Origin: Stictocephala bisonia
Lineage: Eukaryota > Arthropoda > Insecta > Hemiptera > Membracidae
DNA: 64,000 nucleotides
NCBI GenBank assembly: GCA_035578905.1
Contig: JAQJVL010000705.1
Location: forward strand, 1 to 64,000
Direction of reading: 5' to 3'
Shown one piece after another: positions 1-10,984 of the stretch. Both the position numbers and the translations under genes were made by a program. How positions within the stretch are numbered: position 1 is the stretch's first letter; the number at the start of each line of letters is the position of its first letter. The notes beneath the pieces were generated by a model. The model saw nothing but the letters and a program-made list of their open reading frames with translations, had not been told where the DNA came from and ran no database searches.

Positions 1-2680
1 TTATTTTATCTATTTTTGCACTTAAATTCACAGAAATAAGCATAGGAAAAACTTGACTGTTCAGGTAGTAAAATTAACACAATTACTCTAATCGGAACAT
101 CAGTTAAATTAATTTATTAATAATGAAACAAACAAAAATACACATTTAACAATTGAAAATATTGTAAGTTACACAGAAAAATCTACTGAATGAAGTTTAC
201 TGTCCGAGAATAATTGGAATACTATGTAGACAAGTTTGTGAAACATCTTCTTTTACCAGACTTGTAAAAAGGTTAATTGGCAAATTGGTAAAGTTTAAAT
301 TTTTAATACAATCTGAACACATTTCAATATAAAAACAAGAGTACAGTATGTCCACTAGCTTACACGTTCACTCATTGGCATACTTTTTGGATGAATGTAT
401 GTCTTTAAGGAGAGCTGGTTCTCCTTTTATTTTGTCATGAAACTTATCACAAGTTAGTCCAACATTGTACTTCAGCATAAGCATTGCTCTTAAAGTTTAA
501 ACGTTCAATTGAGATTTATTTTCAGTCCATATATTGTTCATGTTAGTAAACAGTCGTTCAACTGGAGCATTAGTTCCTGGCAGACACAGAAGCAACTCAG
601 CGATGTAACGTAAGTTTTCGTATGGAATTATCTTTTGTTCAAAATGGAGAAATACCTCTACCCATCTTTGGTCGATCGAAGTTTTCAGTTCACACCATTC
701 TGACAACTTTTCATTTGTGACATATTTTTTTAGACAGTTTATTTCATCAAACAGTTTGTTGTCATCAATAATGACAGATTTCAGCAAGTTTGATAACACT
801 TCTACTCCGTTTATCACCGACTCCCATGCTGGTGTTTCTCTCAAACTAAACCAAGACAAGGTTTCCAAGGATCGAAAGTGGCAAGCCCATTCATTAAGAT
901 ACGTAATAGATGTCTCATAAAACACCTGTATTCCATTTAAAATGGTAGTTTTATCAAGCACTTCCACATTGTTCTTCAGACAAGATTTAACTGACATTGG
1001 AAGGAACGAACTGTTCTTCCTCTCAACATATTTCTCTCTCAAATCAGCTAAAAGCAATGCAACTTCAACTGCAGTGATATTTTGACCTTCTGCCTTCAGC
1101 ACTGCATCATGAAAAATCGCTGACTGGCTATGAATAAAATTTAACCAAAGTTCTGCAGCTGGGTTCTAAAAAAAATCTTTGGTAAGTCTAGGACACTTTT
1201 CGTTGGTCAAAAAGTACTCTTTGAGAGGCACAAAAAGCTGGAGCACCCGCTCCACAGCTGGCATCAAAGCAAGCCATCTTGTTTTGCTGTAGCCTAGGAG
1301 TTTGTGATATTGTACAGAGGCTTCCTCGTAAAATTCCTTAAACTTCTCTACCCGTACTGTAGATAAAAATGAGTGTATATTTTCACAATTATAGCTTCAA
1401 TATCCACGGGCCGTTCATCTGCAGCTGTTTGGATCGCATTGTGAATTATATGGGCTGCACAACCAATGCCAATATTGTCTTTATTCAAAGAGTCTTTAAG
1501 TTTGAAATATACATTTCGAGTACCCTTTCGAGCAGACCCACCAAAGTTAGTGTTTGTGTTGTCTGAACAAAACCCCATAACTTTATCAGTAATGTTCTTA
1601 TTTTGAAGAACCCCGATTAAATAAATTGTTATTATTTCTGACGTTTCTCCAGATAAAGCTTCAAGTTCGAGTAGTTTCACTTGTACACCTGTGGATGGGT
1701 GAAAATATTGGACCAATATAGGAAACAATTTTATGTCTTTGTGATTTGATGCATCAACATATACTGAGACAAATCTAGTTTGTTCAAGCTCTGATTTAGT
1801 ATGATTGTCTACATATGGCGTGAGAACATTGACAACTATTGCTTCTGTTTTTGTGCGAGCACAAGTGAATTTTGGCTCAAAAATCTTCTGCACTAACCTT
1901 GAAGTACAGTCTCTGAAGCTATGGTTGTGGCAAACAGTATGGTAAGTCATTGTCCCTTCGGCTGCCGTAATTTCCGCTTCTTTCCCTCCAATTTTTTTCA
2001 TTTTTAAAAAACGTACTTATTGCCTTTGAAGGAGATGCAGATTGAAGAGCTCTCTTGTGTCGGTCACTGTTTATATGTTTCGTTATATCAGACCTTCCGC
2101 CGTGGGAAACACTAAACTCTCCATTGCACACTTCACATCGGACATCAGAGTCACTTTTAGTTTTTTTTATTAACTTAAATTCCTTCTCTAAATCCGGGTT
2201 AAACTTACTCACATGCTTGGGCATATTAACACTGTGAAATAATTTTCTTACTGTTCCACAGACTAGATAACGACTGTCACACTGCTCGACTAAGACTGAC
2301 TCAAACTAACACAACAGAAGCATTTTATATACTACAAGTCTTCTAGAAGTTTCTATTAGTAATTAATTAAACACTAGAATCCAAAACTACGAAATTCCCC
2401 GATGCAGGTATAGTTTACAAGGAACCAAATAAACAATACGCTTAAATGTTTAAGTGTATGCAATGTCCTTGTTGCTTTTATATTGTGAAAGAGTCAGTCA
2501 AGAACATTTTATTTCGGGATATAATATTAGATAATATTTAAAGCGGAAGGTTTATTGGTTTATCTTTATCCTGCCAAAGCGGGACATAATAGCGTCCTCC
2601 GAGTAAATCTGGGGACAGCGGGACACTAACCTAAAAAGCGGGACTGTCCCGCCGAAAGTGGGACGGATGGTCACCTTAAC
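1..2680 (-). mobile_element. Degenerate hAT-type DNA transposon (left end outside window)
   Basis: Minus-strand transposon whose transposase remnants fill 497-2224. The 5' side ends near 2680 in a GC-rich stretch with repeated GGGAC/GTCCC motifs (about 2575-2670), which looks like a terminal/subterminal region of a hAT element. The opposite terminus is not seen and probably lies before base 1, so the TIR pair and 8-bp target duplication cannot be tested. Bases 1-496 hold only AT-rich 3' sequence. The hAT assignment comes from the protein, not from the ends. Confidence 0.7.
497..2224 (-). pseudogene. Broken hAT transposase (BED-type zinc finger and hAT dimerisation end)
   Basis: Three minus-strand pieces can be read in N-to-C order. 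2224-1919 carries a BED-like zinc finger (C-x2-C then H-x4/5-H, about residues 30-60). 2001-1348 carries the middle of the transposase, with an FCSDNTNTN motif and a GCAAHIIHN motif typical of the hAT RNase-H-like core. 1102-497 ends in the conserved hAT C-terminal segment (LPGTNAPVERLFTNMN). Pieces one and two overlap in different frames at about 1985-2001, next to T/A homopolymers, so one frameshift is clear. The link across 1103-1347 is also broken. The family normally cuts and pastes DNA in the nucleus, but this copy cannot encode a full enzyme. Family assignment is firm; the exact hAT clade is not. Confidence 0.85.
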
Positions 2681-3059
2681 TTAACCCCAATTAACTCGTC
2701 TCTGATAACTTAAACTTCTCCTCTCACATGCAAGGATTAAAACAAACTGCTATATGAATGGCGTTAATAAGCTAATGTACAAAGCTAACAGAAATGGCAA
2801 GCTTTAATATGTGGAGACAGGCCTACTTACCTCGTCGAACTGACTTCACTGATAAGACTCGAGTTCACTGCCTCTGCGGGTTGCGGTCGGCAGTTTTGTT
2901 CAAACCGGCCTGGCACCTCCAAGCGGTTGTAAGTGTAGCAGGTGGTAGACGCGGGAATTTCAAATGCCCTAAATCTCTGTCTGCTTGAACTACTCTTCGT
3001 TTAACTTAAATTATCCTTTAAAAATAAAAAAAAAAAAATAAAAAAAAATAAAAAACCAC
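2681..3059. other. Unassigned spacer with A-rich tract
   Basis: No gene recognised. A 64-codon open frame (2794-2988) has no recognisable domain and looks like chance. A poly-A/AAAAT tract at about 3020-3055 separates this spacer from the satellite. Confidence 0.5.
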
Positions 3060-3718
3060 TCTTCATGTAGCAACCTTACAATGTCACATGTAAGGTAGGT
3101 CAGGATTGTAAAAGCCACTTCCCTGATGTATGTCACGAAGGAACGGTTATAAGTCACATACAAGGTGGGTCAGAACTGTATGTTACGTAAATCTATTCTG
3201 TGGTAACGAATATCAGGGAACTGACTTTTACAAATCTAAAATGTGATTTGTGAAGTTAAACCATCCTGTGGTGACAGATATCAGGGAAGCGTGTTTTACA
3301 TTACTAAACTACCTTGTGTGAGACGTAAAGCCATTCCCAGGTGACATATATCAGGGAAGTGTCTTTTAGATTTCTGACCTACCTTGTATTTAACGTCAAA
3401 CTATTCCCTGGTGACATACATTCAGGAAATGTCTTTTAGAGGTCATACATACCTTGTATGTGACGTAAAGCTATTTTGTGGTGAAAGATAACTGAGAAGA
3501 TTCTTTTACATTTCTAACCTACCTTGTAAGTGACATTAAACCATTTTGTGGTGTAAAATGTCAGGAAGGCGAATTTTATATTTGTAAACTACCTTGTGTG
3601 TGACGTAAAGCCATTCCGTGGTGACATATATAATTCTAAACTATCTTGTATGTGATATCAACCCGTGTGACAGACATCTGAGAAGTATATTTACAATTCT
3701 GAACTAACTTGTATGAGA
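3060..3718. repeat. ~70-bp satellite block 1
   Basis: Degenerate tandem monomers of about 70 bp. The recurrent landmarks are CTTGTATGTGACGTAAAGCC, then ATTCCGTGGTGACA, TATCAGGGAAGTG and TTTTACAATTCTGACCTAC. The first two monomers (to about 3180) are in reverse-complement orientation and the rest are forward. The satellite resumes in forward orientation at 43319, so the A/B composite sits inside an older array. Confidence 0.85.
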
Positions 3719-3730
3719 GTAGATAAAATG

Positions 3731-3749
3731 TGCTGGTTATGCACCAGCA
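3731..3749. repeat. Small hairpin at the left edge of the composite
   Basis: TGCTGGT and ACCAGCA form a perfect 7-bp stem around a 5-nt loop, just outside the inverted terminal sequence that starts at 3749. The right end has no equivalent. Confidence 0.55.
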
Positions 3750-3770
3750 GTAGTTATTTTAGGGCAGAGC

Positions 3771-4880
3771 GAGGCTCACTTTTTTGGGGTTTTCCAAGAT
3801 GGTGGCGGTAGTAGTACATTTTGTCGGGTTTCAGAACCACTTTTACCTTTGGACCCAAGACTTTTCTGGCCTCTGATTGGTCGAGAGCGGTCACGTGACT
3901 TTTCCAAGATAGCGGCACCCATTTCCCGCCAAATTTCCTAACCTCACTTTTCCTAACCTCAAATTTCCCTTAAATTCCCAAATTTCCCTCCAAATTCCCA
4001 CATCATACTATATAAATTCACTGTTAACCTTGTTATACTATATAAAATACACTCTTAACCTAACTTTTTCCATGGTATACTATATAAAATGCACTGTTAA
4101 CCTTGTTATACTATATAAAATACACTTTTTTGTCCAATATGGTGTCTTTTTCCATGTTATACTATATAAAATGAACTTTTTTTTGTCCAATATGGTGTCT
4201 TTCCCTCCCGCGACAACTCACACACCGTGGAAAACTTCCCTCCCAAAATTCCCTCATCCAAGATGGCGGCCTTTCCCTTGTTATACTATATAAAATGTAC
4301 ACTCTTATACTATATAAAATACACTAACTTTTTCCAAGTTATACTGTATAAAATGCACTGTTAACCTTGTTATACTATATAAAATGAACTTTTTTTGTCC
4401 AATATGGCGTCTTTCCCTCCCAAAATTCCCTCCCAAAATTCCTCATCCAATATGGCGGACTTTACACTATAATAAATTTAAAAAGATGACAACCGGATCC
4501 GAGATGGCGGTCTTTCCCTTCAGGTACTTCCGGCGACCGTCGGCTACCTTCATATGCTATTCACCCGTCGTCTGCTAGTCAGGCGCGCATGCGCACCTTG
4601 TTACTCTACTCATATATACTCTATGTGGCTGACGTGATCGTAGCGCACCTGGTGGCAAAACTTAGCGCATCATTTCGGAAACATGGCACCTTCGGAAGGG
4701 AAGTCCCTGGTGGTAATTCCCCTTCTCAAATTCAGTCGTTATACTATAAAAAATACACTCTTAACCTTTCCCATCTCATACTATATAAAATGCAAAAAAT
4801 GGCGACCATTTACATATGTACTATATAAAATGCTTTCGTGTACTTCCAGCGACCGTCGGCTACCTTCGTACACATCGTCT
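3771..4880. repeat. A left outer arm: TATA/YY1-type motif array
   Basis: About ten copies of a unit with core ACTATATAAAAT alternate with ATATGGCG/AAGATGGCGG-type motifs and TTCCCTCCC blocks. The TATATAAA core matches the TATA-box consensus and AAGATGGCGGC matches the YY1/PHO consensus. An NRF1-type GCGCATGCGC lies at 4585-4594 and an ETS-type CTTCCGG at about 4526. The short open frames here merely read through the repeats. Promoter activity is inferred. Confidence 0.7.
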
Positions 4881-5930
4881 GCTGGTCTGGCGCACACCCA
4901 AATCCCACGCTCTAATAGGTTACCTCCCTACTTTACAAGTAATCTTTCTCACACGTACTGTTAGACTACTTATTTAATTTAATTTTTCTCAAATTTTAAC
5001 AAATACACAGTTAACATACGCTCTTAGCTTTGGGTACTCATCCACAGCTTCCTACACTGTTACCTACCTATACTTATCTATCGAATCACAGTTCATCCTC
5101 AAGCCCCTACTTAACACTCTAGGCAACCCGCAATACACATTTTAATTAAAAATCAAGGGGCAGCTATTATTTATATTAATTATTTACTTCTTTTTTATTT
5201 TTATTTAATACACTGTTACATACGAGGCCTACTGGTGTACGGTGACCGGGCTTTATCGCTGTTATCACATCACTTGACCTCAAAGGTCAACCCGTGGCTG
5301 GTATCACATCCGCTTCCATTACCACAAGCATTGTTTTACATCCCGTATGAACGATGTACGAGTCTTTGTTACTACCTAGATGAACGAGTGTAGTCTTTGT
5401 TACTACCTAAAGCTGCTGGACCCATTGATATATGATCTATTAACAACACAATTGTCAGAGAAACTATGACATGGAACCCAAACCCCTTAAAATTTATTAT
5501 AATGTCCATAAATAGGGTTATTTGTGTACAAAATATGTTATAATTCCCTAAAATTATTAAAATTTTGTGTCATATCAGTGATATTTGTCCTAAACATTAA
5601 AAAAAACCCTTTAAAATACTCTTATAGAACTTTTAAAAACTTAGTTTGACCTCAAAACAACGTACAAAACTGATGTAACACTTGTAAATTAATTGTTTAA
5701 CCTACATAATTATTTAGTTGACTTCAATCAGTTGGCAAAGTGTAAGTAGCCGATAGGAATAAATTCTCTATAATGTTCACATTTTAAGCTTGATTTTAAC
5801 AAAACCTGGTGCTATTGATTCTTTGCACATTAAACAAATAAACAAATAGTTAGTTGAAACGTCTCTGTTGTAGAAACCGTGGTATTAACAGTAAGAAAGT
5901 TTGGTCTCTTGTGGTTGTAAAATATTCGAT
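4881..5930. repeat. A left arm: unique-looking AT-rich segment
   Basis: No gene recognised. It includes a ~20-bp near-duplicate (TCTTTGTTACTACCTA at about 5360 and 5394). The parts at 4910-5240 and 5380-5900 have homologues in B (24770-25410 and about 31150-31735). In B, ~5.7 kb lies between these two homologous blocks, so A looks internally deleted or B expanded. Mirrored at 15533-16600. Confidence 0.65.
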
Positions 5931-8900
5931 CAGAAAATGTATATACACAACTCCCAGAGACCCAAACACATGGAGAACCTAGAACACACAACACCCTTGA
6001 TAGATCACCTTCCTATTCATCACATAAGGCCCTTGATCATCCATCACCTATCAATAAGACATCTGACTGACCATCTACCCACCCAATATACTGGACTAAC
6101 CACACTCTACATACAAGACTTTTGATTGACCATCTACCTACCCTACACACACAGTACTCTCGATAGACCACTCACCTCCCCATCACATAAGACATCTGAC
6201 TGACCATCTACCCACCTAATATACTAGACCAAACACACTCTACACATAGTCCTCTTTGCAGACCACTCACCCCTCTCGACACATAATACATTTGACCACC
6301 TACCCACCTAATATACTAGACTAACCACACGCTACATACAAGACTTTTGATTGACCATCTACCTACTCAATACACACAAAACACTTGTTTGATCACACAT
6401 CAACCTAACAAACACAACTCTCGATTGACACTCCACCTTCCCAAAGCATAAGACTTTTGAAGGACCATCGACCAAAGATACAAAAATAATGATAAACAAA
6501 CCACACTCTACATACAAGACTTTTGATTGACCATCTACCCACTCAACACACACAGACCCTCGATAGGCCACCCACCTCCCCAACACATAAGACATCCGAC
6601 TGACCACCTACCCACCTCATATACTAGACTAACCACACCTTACGTACAAGAACTTTGATTGACCACCTACCTACCCAACACACACAGTACCCTTGATAGG
6701 CCACCCACCTTCCCAACACATAAGACGTCTGACTGACCATCTACCCACCTCATATACTAGACTAACCACACCTTACATACAAGACCTTTGATTGACCACC
6801 TACCTACCCAACACACACAGTACCCTCAATAGGCCACACACCTTCCCAAATCATAACACATCCAACTTACCATCTACCCACCTAATATACTAGACTAACC
6901 ACACGCTACATACAAGACATTTGAAAGACCACTCACCCCTCTCGACACATAATACATTTGACCACCTACCCACCTAATATACTAGACTGACCACACTCTA
7001 CATACAAGACTTTTGATTGACCATCTGCCTACCCTACACACACAGTACTCTCGATAGACAACTAACTTCCCCAACACATAAGACATGTAAAAACTACCTA
7101 CCAAACACTAATACCCTTCCTATCCAGTAGTAAGACTCTCCTATCCACTTACCCTACACACACGCATCTTTATATACCACATACCATACCGACACATAAT
7201 ACATTTGACAGACTACCTACTTAACGTACAAGACTTATCACCTATAAGACAATCTACATAAGGCTTTAGTTGTCATTCCACCTATCCAACACACATGTAC
7301 AAGACACCCACCAAGCTCCATAACCCTACCTATCCATTAGTAAGACTCTCCTACTCACTTACCCTACACACAGTTATCTTTACAGACCAACTACCCTCCC
7401 AACACATAATATTATTGACAGACAACCTACTTTACATACAAGACTTACCACCTACCCAACGCACTTAGATTGCCTACTTACTAAAAACATTATTTCTTAT
7501 TACCTCCTGCCTATCCAATACGTAATACCCATGATTGACCACCACTCACCTACTCAACAAACACAGTTCTCTTGATAGGCCACTCACCTCCCCAACACAT
7601 AAGACATCTGACTGACCACCTACCTACTTAATATACTAGACTAACCACACTCTACATACAAGACTTTTGATTGACCACTCACCTACTAAACACACAGACG
7701 TTTGATTAAACACCCACATACTCAACACAGAGTCATGTTGATATACCAAACCACCTTCCCCAAACATAAAACCTTTGATAGACCAACCACACACCCTACA
7801 GTCATAACTTAAAATACCATCACACTACCAAAAAGGCAGTCTCTTTATAGACCCCCATCTACTCAATACGTGAGACACTTGGTTAACCACTAACCTACCC
7901 AACACATAGTCCTCTTGATAGACCACTCACACCTCCTGAAACATAATACATTTGACAGACCACTTACTTAACATACAAGACTGACCATACACTCTACATA
8001 GAAGACGTTTGATTATCCACTCACCTACTCAATACACACAAAACACTTGTTTGATCACACACCTATTTATCAAACAGAACTGTCGACACTCACTCCACCT
8101 TCCCAAAGCATAAGACTTTTGAAGGACCATCTACCAAACATACAAAAATCATGATAAACAAACTACACACTCTGCAGACATCACTTAATATACCATCATA
8201 CTACCATGAAAATAGTCCTATTGACATACCCCTACCTATCCAATATACGTACCACACACCGTGCATACAAGACTTATATTTACCCACCCACATACTAATC
8301 AAACAAGACTCTTGATTGACAATCCATCTCCGTAACATTCATGGATGACCTACCGACCAAACATACCACTTGACCACCCACAAAAAACAAGACTTTATGT
8401 TTAACCATCTATTTAACATACAAGACCAACCACACACCATACAATCATGACTTAACAGTCCACCAACCTACCAAAAACACATCTCTTGATGGACCATATG
8501 CCTACACATTACTCTTGATAGATCATCCACCTAACAATTACATAAAACCTTTGATAGACCACCAACACACATGAACAACCTACCTACGTAACATCCAACA
8601 CTCTTGACTTACCACCCACCTACTCAACACACAGCACTCTCGATCAGACTACATAACTAACCATTACATAAAACCTTAGATTGACTCCCAATATTCATGA
8701 ACGACCTACCTACCAAACATACAACTTGATTGACCGCTCACCTACCCATCACACATTTCTCTTGACTGTCCAATCACCCTCCCATAAAAAGACTGTTGTC
8801 AGACTATCTACTTAACATACAAGAATCTTCATTGACCATCCACCTACTCAACACACACAGTACTCTCGATAGATCACTTAACTACCCATTACATAAAACC

Positions 8901-10090
8901 TTAGATTGACACCCAACATTCATGGTTGACCTACCTACCAAACATACGACTTGACCACCTTCCCAAAGCATAAGGCTTTTGAAGGACCACCTACCAAACA
9001 TACATACCACACACCATAAAATCATGACTTAACAGTTCACCCACCTACTCAACACACAACACCTCTGATAGATCATCCACCTAAACATTACATAAAACCT
9101 TTGATTGACTCACAATCCTAACATTCATGAACAACCATCCTCCTAAACATACGACTTAACCACCCACAAAAACAAGACTTTATGTATAACCACCTATTTA
9201 ACATACGTACCACACACCATAAAATCATGACTTAACAGTCCACCCACCTACTCAACACACAACACCTCTGATAGATCATCCACCTAACCATTACATAAAA
9301 CCTTTGATAGACCACCAACACACATGAACAACCTACCTACCTACATACTTAACATCCAACACTCTTGACTTACCGCCCACCTACTCAACACACAGATAGA
9401 CTACGTAACTAACCATTACATAAAACCTTAGATTGACTCAACATTCATGGAAGACCTACCTACCAAACATACAACTTGATTGACCGCCTACCTACCCATC
9501 ACACATTTCTCTTGATAGACCAATCAACTTCCCATAAAAAGACTTTTGTCAGACTATTTACTTAACATACAAGACTTACCACCTAATAGGCAATCTACAT
9601 AAGGCTTTAGTTATCATTCCACCTATCCAACACACATGTACAAGACACCTACCAAGCTCCATAACCCTACCTATCCATTAGTAAGACTCATGATTTACCC
9701 AACACACAGTTATCTTTACAGACCAACTACCCTCCCAACACATAATATTATTGACAGACAACCTACTGTACATACAAGACTTACCACCCACCTACTCAAC
9801 ACACAAAAGACCAACCACACACTCTACATATGAGACTCTTGGTTAGTCGCTCACCTACTCAACATACAACACCTCTGATACACCATTCCCTTGATCATTA
9901 CATAAAACCTGTGATATTCCACCCAATCACCAAACACACATGACTCTTAATAGACCAATCCACCTACCTCTGCACACACAATTCCTTAGGACACACCCTA
10001 CACCCACCACTCATCCTACAGACAAAACCCCTAGAGAACTACCCATCCACCATAAAAACACTATTGCTTCATATAATCATGTTTTAAAAT
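5931..10090. repeat. A left arm: G-poor degenerate tandem repeat
   Basis: Four kilobases of degenerate tandem sequence made from motifs such as GACCACCTACC, CAACACACA, ACATAAGAC, ACTAGACTAACCACAC and CATACAAGAC. A locally regular period of about 133 bp is visible at 6618-6751. The plus strand is strikingly poor in G. Open frames here are shadows of the repeat. Confidence 0.8.
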
Positions 10091-10259
10091 AACATTATTA
10101 CACTGTAAGATAGGTTTAATATAGCTAAAGACCTAAAGTGTTTCCTAAAATTCTGTTTTCTCTAGAAATAAGAGAGCCGTTGATGGAAAACATCCAAACT
10201 AAACATAGAAAATAAGAATCAGCTAGTAGTTTCATAGAAATTCTGCTATACAACTAAAA

Positions 10260-10440
10260 AATATGAGAAAAAGTCAGGTTTAAAAACAATGAACATAGAA
10301 AAAGTTAGGTTTAAAAACAATGAACATAGAAAAAGTTAGGTTTAAAAAAAATGAACATAGAAAAAGTTAGGTTAAAAATGAACATAGAAAAGGTTAGGTT
10401 AAAAAAATGAACACAGAAAAAGTTAGGTTTGCAAACATCA
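10260..10440. repeat. A left arm innermost tandem (AACATAGAAAAAGTTAGG)
   Basis: Six or so units of ~28-33 bp with core GAACATAGAAAAAGTTAGGT and variable A runs. It is the reverse complement of 11000-11200, with one extra unit on the right side. It borders the central loop. Confidence 0.8.
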
Positions 10441-10449
10441 GAAAAGTTG

Positions 10450-10930
10450 TTAAAATTAGTTTTATTTACTTTTGTCTATGATAATAATTATTTTTATTTC
10501 CTTTTGCCTATGATGATATTTATTTTTATTTACTTTTGTCTATGATAATAATTATTTTTGTTTTATTTTGCCTATGATAATAATTATTTTTATTTACTTT
10601 TGTCTTTGATAATAATTATTGTTATTTACTTTTGTCTATGATAATATTTATTTTTATTAACTTTTGCCTATGATGATATTTATTTTTATTTTTTTTTTTT
10701 CTATGATAATTATTTTTTTTATTCTGTCTATGATAATAATTATTTTCATTTACTTTTGTCTATGATAATAATTATTTTTGTTTTATTTTGCTTATGATAA
10801 TAATTATTTTTATTTACTTTTGTCTTTGATGATAATTATTTTTATTTAATTTTGTCTATGATAATAATTATTTTTGTTTTATTTTGCCTATGATAATAAT
10901 TATTTTTATTTTTTGACTTTTGTTAATTTT
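10450..10930. repeat. A central loop: AT-rich ~32-bp tandem array
   Basis: About 14 units built on TATGATAATAATTATTTTT and ATTTACTTTTGTC, period about 32 bp, not mirrored within itself. It is followed at 10935-10985 by GGAAAAGTAAGG/CAACCTTTCGGTTG sequence that reappears inverted in B's loop at 33450-33480. This is the single-copy centre between A's arms. Confidence 0.8.
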
Positions 10931-10984
10931 GACAACTTTTCGGAAAAGTAAGGATAGCAATCAACCTTTCGGTTGTTTGCTAGA

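Noticed and set aside
5901..6125. Histidine-rich ORF duplicated at 15338-15562
   Set aside because: Identical because the arms are identical. It lies at the edge of the degenerate repeat and has no domain.
5931..10090. CRISPR array
   Set aside because: Repeats are degenerate, units have no constant repeat/unique-spacer alternation, and the DNA is eukaryotic.
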